The notes under the pieces: generated by a model
What the model was told of the DNA's origin: nothing
What the model saw: only the letters and a program-made list of their open reading frames with translations
Databases searched by the model: none
NCBI GenBank assembly: GCA_029977705.1
Contig: JAPOKJ010000001.1
Span: 228,593 to 292,592 of the forward strand
DNA from: Burkholderiales bacterium
GTDB lineage: Bacteria > Pseudomonadota > Gammaproteobacteria > Burkholderiales > Burkholderiaceae_E
Reading direction: 5' to 3'
DNA length: 64,000 bases
Made by a program: the position numbers and the translations under genes
Shown: one piece after another, positions 55,103 through 64,000 of the stretch
Numbering within the stretch: position 1 is the stretch's first letter
Layout of the letters: every line of letters begins with the position of its first letter

Positions 55103-55735
55103 ATGCAATGGGGTGCTGAGGGCTGGTGGCCGGGGGCGCGCCGCCTCCCTTCCCCCAATGCCGATGACCGTCCCGCCGGGGTGGCGGTCGAGTTGCTGGT
55201 CATCCACTACATCAGCCTGCCGCCTGGCCGTTTCTCGGGCGATGCGGTTCAGCAGCTGTTCCAGAACCGCCTTGATGGCTCGTCCCATCCCGCGCTGGCC
55301 GATCTGGCCGGCCTGCGCGTCTCGAGCCATTTCTTCATCCGGCGCAGCGGGGCGCTGCTGCAATTTGTGGACGGTGACCGACGCGCATGGCACGCCGGAC
55401 AGTCGCAGTTTGAGGGCCGCGAGCGCTGCAACGACTTTTCACTGGGCATCGAGCTGGAGGGTGACGGGGAGCATCCCTTCACGCAGCGCCAGTACCGCCG
55501 GCTGGCGACGCTGACGGCGGCCCTGAGCCAGCGCTATCCCCTGCGTGCGGTGCGCGGCCACAGCGACATCGCGCCGGGCCGCAAGCAGGACCCGGGTCCC
55601 CATTTCGATTGGCGTCGGCTGGCCGATAGCCTGGACCGATTGTCAAGCGATCGCGCCTCAAAAAAAATGATGGCCACCCGCCTGCGGCTTCTGGCCGACA
55701 GTGTCCGCCACCGGATGGTGCAGGACGTCGGCTGA
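55103..55735 (+). CDS. ampD: 1,6-anhydro-N-acetylmuramyl-L-alanine amidase
   Basis: A 210-residue cytoplasmic zinc amidase that trims anhydro-muropeptides during peptidoglycan recycling. It has LLVIHYISLPPGRF with a zinc His, SSHFFIRRSGALLQFV, RAWHAGQSQFEGRERCNDFSLGIELEG and RGHSDIAPGRKQDPGPHFDW, with the second His and the Asp. ATG 55103 (with AGGGG upstream) is preferred over GTG 55082. The last 25 or so residues (KKMMATRLRLLADSV) go beyond the usual end. Confidence 0.93.
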   Translation: MQWGAEGWWPGARRLPSPNADDRPAGVAVELLVIHYISLPPGRFSGDAVQQLFQNRLDGSSHPALADLAGLRVSSHFFIRRSGALLQFVDGDRRAWHAGQSQFEGRERCNDFSLGIELEGDGEHPFTQRQYRRLATLTAALSQRYPLRAVRGHSDIAPGRKQDPGPHFDWRRLADSLDRLSSDRASKKMMATRLRLLADSVRHRMVQDVG

Positions 55736-55917
55736 GCCGCCCCGGGCCTGATCCCGGGCGAATCGCGTGAAGCCTTCAGGCATGCGCTTTGGCGGGCACT
55801 TTTACCCGCCAGCCCGCGCCGATCTTGACGATTTGATGACAGGGGCCGATTTGTCGAGCCTTGCCAAAGCGTGAGCAAGCGCTATCCTTTTTTGGTGCGT
55901 TGCGGAAAGAGCGCCTG

Positions 55918-55938
55918 GCTTCGGAGCGAAGCTTTTTT
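55918..55938 (+). terminator. Intrinsic terminator downstream of ampD
   Basis: GCTTCG-GAG-CGAAGC followed by six T. It ends transcripts entering from ampD. Confidence 0.8.
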
Positions 55939-55988
55939 ACAACGCGAAAATTGGGGGCCAAGCCTTTGTTTTTGCACGGGACTTCGGC

Positions 55989-56017
55989 TTGCACCCGGGG
56001 GTCTATACCACTAGAAT
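55989..56017 (+). promoter_or_regulatory. Sigma-70-type promoter of nrdA
   Basis: TTGCAC (55989-55994), 17-bp spacer, TAGAAT (56012-56017). The predicted transcription start is about 56024. The -10 box lies inside the first NrdR box, which explains repression by steric exclusion. Confidence 0.6.
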
Positions 56018-56054
56018 TAGGGCCACCGCTAAAAAAAACCCCATATCTAGTGGT
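56007..56054 (+). promoter_or_regulatory. Two NrdR-type operator boxes upstream of nrdA
   Basis: Box 1 ACCACTAGAATTAGGG (56007-56022) and box 2 CCCCATATCTAGTGGT (56039-56054) resemble the NrdR consensus ACACWATATATWGTGT in opposed orientation. Their 32-bp repeat distance is about three helical turns, the arrangement known for NrdR. NrdR is the ATP/dATP-sensing repressor of ribonucleotide reductase genes. Confidence 0.75.
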
Positions 56055-56141
56055 CCGCAGAGATTTCTGGCTGGTTCCCCCGAATCCCCGGAATTTCCCG
56101 AAATCCCAAGAACACCAGTCCCATTCCGGAGGCTTCCAAAC

Positions 56142-59084
<2,943 letters not shown>

Positions 59085-59417
59085 GGCCGGTGGCGACCGG
59101 CCGCCGTGTCCGCCGCGAACCCTCGTGTTTGCAGGCACGGCAGCCGGTCGGACCAGCCCCCTGGCGCTGTTGTTGTCCTGGCAACACGACTGTCAAGAAG
59201 ATTCATAAAGGCGTTGCAAGCCGTTCACACCCGGCGTACTATCCGACCTGTGTATAACTGCATATTCTCGCGATAGTACAAAGAGTTAGCTCTCGGATTT
59301 CAAGTAAAAGAAGACTGTTAGCAAGAAGTCACTTCCTTGAGCTTCGAGCGGCCCCTGAAACGCGTGCACGCCCTGACCCGATTCACTGAAAACACCACGT
59401 ACACGAGCGAGATAGAC
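59085..59417. other. Intergenic region nrdA-nrdB
   Basis: 333 bp. The promoter-proximal half is GC-rich with no feature seen. From about 59190 the DNA becomes AT-richer and contains a promoter-like pair (59214-59242) and an inverted repeat (59236-59279). In-frame extension of nrdB upstream of 59418 is possible but has no family similarity. Confidence 0.8.
59214..59242 (+). promoter_or_regulatory. Candidate sigma-70 promoter of nrdB
   Basis: TTGCAA (59214-59219), 17-bp spacer, TACTAT (59237-59242). An 8-bp inverted repeat GTACTATC ... GATAGTAC (59236-59243 and 59272-59279) overlaps the -10 box and could be an operator. A clear NrdR box could not be identified. Confidence 0.5.
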
Positions 59418-60674
59418 ATGCTGTCCTGGGACGATCCGATCCAACCCGCACCCGCCCGCCCGCAGGCGCCGCGCATGCCCATGCCCGCCCCCGGGCTGGC
59501 CGCGCAACCGGCGCTGCGCAGCGCGCAGCCCGCGGCAACCCCGTCACGCAATCCGGTGCCGCATGCCCCCGCAGGCCTGATGGCACGTCCTGCGCCGGCC
59601 CAGCCCCAGCCTGCACGTCAGCCCCAGGCAGCTCGCCCGGCCGATGCAGAGGCTGGACGGCGCGTACGCGTCGAGGACAAGCGCATCATCAATGGCGCCT
59701 CCGACGTCAACCAGCTGGTGCCCTTCAAGTACAAGTGGGCCTGGGAAAAATACCTGGCCACCTGCGCCAACCACTGGATGCCGCAAGAGATCAACATGAG
59801 CCGCGACATCGCGCTATGGAAAGATCCCAACGGCCTGTCCGAAGACGAGCGCCGCCTGGTCAAGCGCAATCTGGGCTTTTTCGTCACTGCCGATTCGCTG
59901 GCCGCCAACAACATCGTGTTGGGCACTTATCGCCACATCACGGCGCCCGAGTGCCGCCAGTTCCTGCTGCGCCAGGGTTTCGAAGAAGCGATCCACACCC
60001 ACGCATACCAGTACATCGTCGAGTCCCTGGGACTGGATGAGGGCGAGATCTTCAACGCCTATCACGAGGTCAAGTCGATCCGCGACAAGGATGAGTTCCT
60101 GATCCCCTTCATCGACACGCTCACCGACCCCGACTTCAAGACCGGCACGCCCGAGAACGACCAGCGCCTGCTGCGTTCGCTGATCGTCTTCGCCTGCCTG
60201 ATGGAAGGCCTGTTCTTCTACGTCGGCTTTGCCCAGATCCTGGCGCTGGGCCGCCAGAACAAGATGACCGGCGCTGCCGAACAGTACCAGTACATCCTGC
60301 GTGACGAGTCGATGCACTGCAATTTCGGCATCGATCTGATCAACACCATCAAGCTCGAGAACCCCCATCTGTGGACCCCGGAATTCCGGGAGCAGATCAA
60401 GGGCCTGTTCAAGCAGGCTGTCGATCTCGAGTACGCCTATGCCGAGGACACCATGCCGCGTGGCGTGCTGGGTCTGAACGCATCGATGTTCAAAGGCTAC
60501 CTGCGCTATATCGCGAACCGTCGCGCCCAGCAGATCGGCCTGGATCCCTTGTTCCCCAACGAAGAGAACCCCTTCCCCTGGATGAGCGAGATGATCGACT
60601 TGAAGAAGGAGCGAAACTTCTTCGAGACCCGCGTCATCGAGTACCAGACCGGAGGCGCTCTCAGTTGGGAGTAG
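59418..60674 (+). CDS. nrdB: Ribonucleoside-diphosphate reductase, class Ia beta subunit
   Basis: A 418-residue diiron-tyrosyl radical subunit that pairs with NrdA. ADSLAAN carries the likely first Asp ligand; [12 protein letters not shown] gives Glu, His and the radical Tyr (as in E. coli E115-H118-Y122), and MEGLFFY and DESMHCNF give the other ligands. The [10 protein letters not shown] end matches the C-terminal tail that docks on NrdA. The first 85 or so residues are Pro/Ala/Gln-rich low-complexity sequence, before [25 protein letters not shown] 59418 has only a weak Shine-Dalgarno (GAGAT). Confidence 0.95.
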   Translation: MLSWDDPIQPAPARPQAPRMPMPAPGLAAQPALRSAQPAATPSRNPVPHAPAGLMARPAPAQPQPARQPQAARPADAEAGRRVRVEDKRIINGASDVNQLVPFKYKWAWEKYLATCANHWMPQEINMSRDIALWKDPNGLSEDERRLVKRNLGFFVTADSLAANNIVLGTYRHITAPECRQFLLRQGFEEAIHTHAYQYIVESLGLDEGEIFNAYHEVKSIRDKDEFLIPFIDTLTDPDFKTGTPENDQRLLRSLIVFACLMEGLFFYVGFAQILALGRQNKMTGAAEQYQYILRDESMHCNFGIDLINTIKLENPHLWTPEFREQIKGLFKQAVDLEYAYAEDTMPRGVLGLNASMFKGYLRYIANRRAQQIGLDPLFPNEENPFPWMSEMIDLKKERNFFETRVIEYQTGGALSWE

Positions 60675-61055
60675 TGCCTGCGGGCGGTCAGCATCACGGA
60701 TTTGAATTGAGGTCGAAACAAGCGGTTGTCCTTCATGCAGCGTGGATCCGGCGTGTGACGAATGTCTTCACACCCTCCGGGGGTCAACTGTCCGCTTCGA
60801 TTTTGAAAGCGCCCGAGCTCATCGCCGGGCGCTTTTTTTGCGCCTTGCGAAGGGTGTCTGTTATTGCCGGGGGCCTGCCAGCCCGCAGGCCGTTGTCGAC
60901 ATCCCTCTCTGCCCCATTCATTAGCGTTGGTCATCTGTCAGCGGGTACACGCTGCTCTCCCAGACTTGCGCCGATGAATAGCCCGTACGACAGGGGTCGC
61001 TCCGGCGGCCTGCCGAACGGGTTTTCCATTCACACATCCGTCTAAGGAGAACATG
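60675..61055. other. Intergenic region nrdB to H1-like gene
   Basis: 381 bp. It holds the nrdB terminator at 60806-60839. The 200 bp from 60840 to 61040 should carry the promoter of the H1-like gene, but I see no clear -35/-10 pair. The leader ends in AAGGAG (61044-61049). Confidence 0.75.
60806..60839 (+). terminator. Intrinsic terminator downstream of nrdB
   Basis: Stem AAAGCGCCCG (60806-60815) with CGGGCGCTTT (60826-60835), 10-nt loop, seven T. Confidence 0.85.
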
Positions 61056-61463
61056 ATGGCAACCGCCAAGAAACCTGCTGCAAAGAAAGCCGCCGCCAAG
61101 AAACCGGCCGCCAAGAAGCCCGCCGCCAAGAAACCGGCCGCGAAGAAGCCTGCTGCCAAGAAGCCCGCCGCCAAGAAGCCTGCTGCCAAGAAACCGGCCG
61201 CGAAGAAGCCTGCTGCCAAGAAGGCCGCAGCCAAGAAGCCCGCCGCCAAGAAGCCCGCCGCCAAGAAGGCCGCCGCCAAGAAACCTGCTGCCAAGAAACC
61301 TGCTGCCAAGAAACCTGCTGCCAAGAAGGCTGCCAAGAAGCCTGCTGCCAAGAAAGCTGCCAAAGCACCGGCTGCCCCTGCAGCCCCTGCAGCTCCTGCT
61401 GCTGCGGCCAAGCCCCTGAATCCTGCGGCTGCCTGGCCTTTCCCGACCGGCAACAAGCCCTGA
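61056..61463 (+). CDS. Histone H1-like AAKKP-repeat DNA-binding protein
   Basis: A 135-residue protein made largely of KK(P/A)AA repeats (residues 5-89: 17 units, then imperfect ones), similar to the C-terminal domain of eukaryotic histone H1 and to betaproteobacterial H1-like proteins. It ends APAAPAAP..., then the short conserved-looking motif [12 protein letters not shown]. It should bind DNA electrostatically and help compact the nucleoid. AAGGAG at 61044-61049 suits ATG 61056 better than the adjacent ATG 61053. The repeat DNA encodes the same amino acids with mixed codons. Confidence 0.92.
   Translation: MATAKKPAAKKAAAKKPAAKKPAAKKPAAKKPAAKKPAAKKPAAKKPAAKKPAAKKAAAKKPAAKKPAAKKAAAKKPAAKKPAAKKPAAKKAAKKPAAKKAAKAPAAPAAPAAPAAAAKPLNPAAAWPFPTGNKP
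61068..61322 (+). repeat. 15-bp tandem repeat array (17 units) encoding KK(P/A)AA
   Basis: Seventeen in-frame 15-bp units (AAGAAA/G-CCn-GCn-GCn type) with synonymous variation. Copy number is likely to vary between strains by in-frame slippage or recombination. Confidence 0.9.
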
Positions 61464-61565
61464 TCCCAGGGCGGGGAAGGCGCCCCGGGCATGCGGATGC
61501 CGCTCGAGAGCGGCGTCAGCCGCAGCCGGGGCCGACCATTCCCGTCTTGACTGACCTGCGGCACC

Positions 61566-61596
61566 ACCCGGGTTGCGCAAGCACCCCGGGTTTTTT
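61566..61596 (+). terminator. Intrinsic terminator
   Basis: ACCCGGG (61566-61572) and CCCGGGT (61585-61591) form the stem, with a 12-nt loop and a T-run of six. It ends the H1-like transcript before the YggT-family gene. Confidence 0.85.
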
Positions 61597-61645
61597 GTGC
61601 CAAAATTTTGCTGCTGCCCCGCCCGCCTGACTCCGGACATCCGAC

Positions 61646-62194
61646 ATGCAAGCCTTCTGGTTCCTGATCGATACCATCGCCTCGCTCCTGGTGGGCGCCT
61701 TGCTCATGCGCACGTACATGAACTGGCTCGGCTTGCGCGGTCGCGATCCCCTGTCCCAATTTGTGTTTGCACTGACCAACTGGTGCGTGCTGCCGCTGCG
61801 CAAGCTGGTGCCGGCGCGCGGGCGCTGGGACCTGTCGACGCTGCTGGCTGCCTTTCTGGTGTCCTTCGTGGCGGCGCTGCTGTTCAACCTGATGCTGGGC
61901 CGTGACTTGGTGGCCGTGCTGGCCTCGTCGGCGCTGATGGCCCTGCTATGGATGATCAAGTACGGGCTTTACGCCTTGATGTTCATCCTGCTGGCCTCGG
62001 CCCTGCTGTCCTGGGTCAATCCCCATGCGCCGATGGCGCCGGTTCTCGATACCCTGTCCCGTCCCATCCTCGACCCGATCCGCAAGGTGGTGCCCCTGCT
62101 CGGCGGTGTCGACCTGTCCCCGCTGATCGCCATCCTGGTGATCCAGTTCCTGATGATGCTCGGGCAGAACCTGTTCAACGGCGCATTGTTCTGA
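61646..62194 (+). CDS. YggT-family inner-membrane protein
   Basis: A 182-residue protein of two YggT repeats. Each has paired membrane segments and an arginine/proline-rich junction: [26 protein letters not shown] and [35 protein letters not shown]. The family is found in many bacteria and plastids, and is linked with cell division or with osmotic shock in different organisms. Function here is not established. Weak Shine-Dalgarno. Confidence 0.92.
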   Translation: MQAFWFLIDTIASLLVGALLMRTYMNWLGLRGRDPLSQFVFALTNWCVLPLRKLVPARGRWDLSTLLAAFLVSFVAALLFNLMLGRDLVAVLASSALMALLWMIKYGLYALMFILLASALLSWVNPHAPMAPVLDTLSRPILDPIRKVVPLLGGVDLSPLIAILVIQFLMMLGQNLFNGALF

Positions 62195-62233
62195 CATCGG
62201 GTGGGGGCCACTGCCCCTCGGGCGGGCCGCTGC

Positions 62234-63193
62234 CTACTGCGGGCAGGGCTGGCCGAACGCCTGCTGGTAGCGCTGGCGGATCTGCACCCAGTCCAGGGCG
62301 TGGTTCTGGGCACCGGCCTGCTCGATCTTGATGCCGCCCAGCACGCTGCCCAGCCGGGCGCTGTCGCCCCATGACCAGCCCTGTGACAGGCCATACAACA
62401 GGGCGCCGCGATAGGCATCGCCGCAACCGGTGGGATCGAGCGCGCGCGCGATGGCGATATTGGCGATGTTCTGCACTGCCTGGCCGCGTTCGTAGAGCAC
62501 TGAGCCCTCGGCACCCTTGGTGACGATCAGGGCATCGACCTGCCCGGCCAGTTCCGCCTCGCTCCAGCCGGTGCGATCGCACAGCAATTGCGCCTCGTAA
62601 TCATTGAGTGTTACGGCATCGGCCAGCGCCACCAGGTCGCGCAGCTCGCTGCCATCGAACATGGGCATGGCCTGGCCGGGATCGAAAATGACCCGGGCAC
62701 CAGCCTGCTTGAACTGGCGGGCATGGCTGAGCATGGCGCCCTTGCCGTTCGGTGACACGATGCCCCAGGCCAGGGGAGCGGCGTCGCTGACTTGGACCTG
62801 ATGGGCTTCGGCCATGGCACCGGGGTGGAAGGCGGTGATCTGGTTGTCGGCCAGATCGGTGGTGATGAAGCACTGCGGGGTATAGCACTCGTCCAGCCGG
62901 CGGATGACCGAGGTGTCGATACCCAGCGCCGTCATCCGTTCCAGATAGTGCTGCCCGTCCATGCCGATGGTGGCCAGCACCACGGGCGACCCGCCCAGGC
63001 CGGCCAGGGTGTAGGCGATGTTGGCCGCGCAGCCGCCGTATTGCCGCTTCAGGCTGGGTGTGAGGAAGGAGACATTGAGCATGTGCACCTTGTCGGGCAG
63101 GATGTGGTCCTTGAAGTGGCCTTCGAAGACCATGATGTTGTCGAAGGCGACCGAGCCGGAGATGCCGACCCTGCGGGTAATGGTGTTGGACAT
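62234..63193 (-). CDS. PfkB-family carbohydrate (adenosine-like) kinase
   Basis: A 319-residue kinase. N-terminal ISGSVAFDNIMVFEGHF, substrate site YGGCAANIAYTLAGLG, and the PfkB signature DPTGCGDAYRGALLYGLS with the catalytic Asp. The arrangement resembles adenosine kinase or other nucleoside/sugar kinases of the family; the exact substrate is unclear. ATG 63193 starts the conserved protein. It ends 39 nt downstream of yggT's 3' end, convergent. Confidence 0.92.
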   Translation of the reverse strand: MSNTITRRVGISGSVAFDNIMVFEGHFKDHILPDKVHMLNVSFLTPSLKRQYGGCAANIAYTLAGLGGSPVVLATIGMDGQHYLERMTALGIDTSVIRRLDECYTPQCFITTDLADNQITAFHPGAMAEAHQVQVSDAAPLAWGIVSPNGKGAMLSHARQFKQAGARVIFDPGQAMPMFDGSELRDLVALADAVTLNDYEAQLLCDRTGWSEAELAGQVDALIVTKGAEGSVLYERGQAVQNIANIAIARALDPTGCGDAYRGALLYGLSQGWSWGDSARLGSVLGGIKIEQAGAQNHALDWVQIRQRYQQAFGQPCPQ

Positions 63194-63234
63194 GCGTGAA
63201 AGCCGTTGCGGTTGCTGCGCGCCTTGGCGCTCGT

Positions 63235-63999
63235 TCAGGGGTAGAAGAGGACGGCCGAATAGCCGTTCGGGGTGATCTGGTTCAGGCCCAGGCGAACCCT
63301 GACGGTCCGCTCCGAGCGCGCTGCAAAGCCCGTTTCCCGGGACTCGCCGGCCAGATAGTCCGCGGGCAGCAGCACCTTGCGGGCCAGCAGTTGGCCGGCC
63401 GGATCGGTGAGGCTCAGCTCGATGGCAGGCCACTGCACCGGGTGCGAGGACTGGTTGCGCAGCAGGGCCTGGGCCAGATAGGGCTGGATCTCGCCCGCCA
63501 CGGCCTCGCCGGCCTGCAATTCGAAGGACTCGATCGTTACCGCATCGTAGCGGCGCGGCAATTCGACCTTCAGGCCGAGCGGCTGCAGCCATTGCGCCAG
63601 CGGCTCCTTGAGCATCGGGAACTGGACGGCCAGTTCATTGCGGGCCGTGATCACAGCCTGTGCCAGGGCCAGCACCAGGAGCAGGCCCGCCGCCAGTGCC
63701 GCGCCAGGAAAGCGGCGGCGCGCCGCTGCGGTCCCGGCTGCGGTCCCGGCTGCGGTCCCCGCTGCGGTCCCCGCTGCGGCGTCGGCCTGAAGCCGCTCCT
63801 GATCCTGATCCTGCAGCCGTGCCTGACCCCCTTCTCCATCTTCATCCTCGGGCGCCGCACTGAACTGCGCGCCATTGGCCGGTTCGGGCAGGTCGGCCAC
63901 GGGCGCGGCGTGCAGGGGCATGGCGCTGGACAAGCCGGGGCGGCTGCGTTGCGGTTCGAGATCCATGCCCTCGGGCAGACTGCTCAGCCTGAGGGCTGC
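63235..63999 (-). CDS. DUF3426-type membrane protein, C-terminal part (5' truncated by window edge)
   Basis: The frame is open to the window edge upstream of ATG 63966, with 11 more codons, so the start is outside. Visible parts are a low-complexity Asp/Glu/Gln region, a four-fold AAGT repeat, a membrane segment (FPGAALAAGLLLVLALAQAVI) and a C-terminal domain with LKVELPRRYDAVTIESFELQ and SSHPVQWPAIELSLTDPAGQ..., which is DUF3426. Such proteins usually have an N-terminal zinc ribbon (MJ0042) outside this window. Function unknown. Confidence 0.8.
   Translation of the reverse strand, partial: AALRLSSLPEGMDLEPQRSRPGLSSAMPLHAAPVADLPEPANGAQFSAAPEDEDGEGGQARLQDQDQERLQADAAAGTAAGTAAGTAAGTAAARRRFPGAALAAGLLLVLALAQAVITARNELAVQFPMLKEPLAQWLQPLGLKVELPRRYDAVTIESFELQAGEAVAGEIQPYLAQALLRNQSSHPVQWPAIELSLTDPAGQLLARKVLLPADYLAGESRETGFAARSERTVRVRLGLNQITPNGYSAVLFYP
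63725..63779. repeat. 12-bp tandem repeat (4.6 copies) in the DUF3426 gene
   Basis: Units GCTGCGGTCCCG, GCTGCGGTCCCG, GCTGCGGTCCCC, GCTGCGGTCCCC plus a partial fifth. On the coding (minus) strand they encode a four-residue Gly-Thr-Ala-Ala repeat just before the membrane segment. The period keeps the frame. Confidence 0.92.
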
Positions 64000-64000
64000 C

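Larger units (their letters stand above)
55736..56141. other. Intergenic region ampD-nrdA
   Basis: 406 bp without a supported gene. It holds, in order, a region with no recognised feature, the terminator at 55918-55938, a promoter (55989-56017) and two NrdR-type boxes (56007-56054). The G+C content is visibly lower than in the flanking genes. The frames open here (for example one beginning near 55861) overlap nrdA in another phase and lack codon bias. Confidence 0.8.

Noticed and set aside
61068..61322. Possible CRISPR or satellite array
   Set aside because: The 15-bp units are contiguous, in frame and coding for KK(P/A)AA; there are no spacers.

Overview
The window is a high-G+C chromosomal segment of a betaproteobacterium, most likely of the order Burkholderiales. 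Three things point there. First, it carries Bug/TTT-type periplasmic binding proteins. Second, it has the order ffh - ypjD-like - PP0621-like - pilS/pilR-like - ampD - nrdA - nrdB, followed by an AAKKP-repeat histone H1-like gene. Third, it has a DUF3426-type gene and many CoA-dependent catabolic genes. No rRNA, tRNA, IS element, prophage or CRISPR array was seen. The call to genus level is not possible from what I can see.

Region 1 (1-11,843, + strand) is a substrate-uptake and catabolism cluster. It holds the tail of a GntR/UTRA regulator, a complete five-gene Liv-type ABC transporter, two TTT receptors, an aconitase-family large/small subunit pair, a dihydropyrimidinase-like amidohydrolase and a TcuA-like flavoprotein. 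Many junctions overlap as ATGA, so it reads as one or two operons. The substrate is unknown. Region 2 (11,840-20,228) has rppH and proS divergently transcribed, then a TRAP transporter (dctPQM), an SDR and a uronate dehydrogenase homologue, which suggests hexuronate or sugar-acid oxidation. This is followed by a candidate FNR-controlled small RNA and an EamA exporter.

Region 3 (20,367-29,010, + strand) pairs two type I sulfatases with a nitronate monooxygenase-like enzyme, a metallo-beta-lactamase-fold hydrolase, a haloalkane dehalogenase and an FAD monooxygenase. It looks like a cluster for organosulfate and/or organohalogen compounds. Region 4 (28,992-45,203) is mainly on the minus strand: three acyl-CoA dehydrogenases, a CaiB-type CoA transferase, a beta-lactamase-fold esterase, an amidohydrolase, a CoxE-like/MoxR pair, a ferredoxin reductase, a thioesterase and an acyl-CoA ligase. 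A hydroxyacyl-CoA-kinase-like phosphotransferase and an ACAD with a histone-H1-like N-terminal tail face each other across a small HTH gene.

Region 5 (45,391-64,000) is more housekeeping: a MASE1-EAL protein, a D-2-hydroxyacid dehydrogenase, ffh, a YpjD-like protein, the PilS/PilR-like system, ampD, and ribonucleotide reductase nrdA (with a promoter overlapped by two NrdR boxes) and nrdB. The H1-like gene, a YggT-family gene, a PfkB kinase and a truncated DUF3426 gene close the window.

The most novel-looking items are (i) the predicted FNR-dependent sRNA at about 19,063-19,207, (ii) the acyl-CoA dehydrogenase with a histone-like tail, (iii) the sulfatase/dehalogenase cluster and (iv) the duplicated livM/livG junction that creates a 15-codon mini-ORF. 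All functional assignments rest on motif recognition by eye; no database search was possible.
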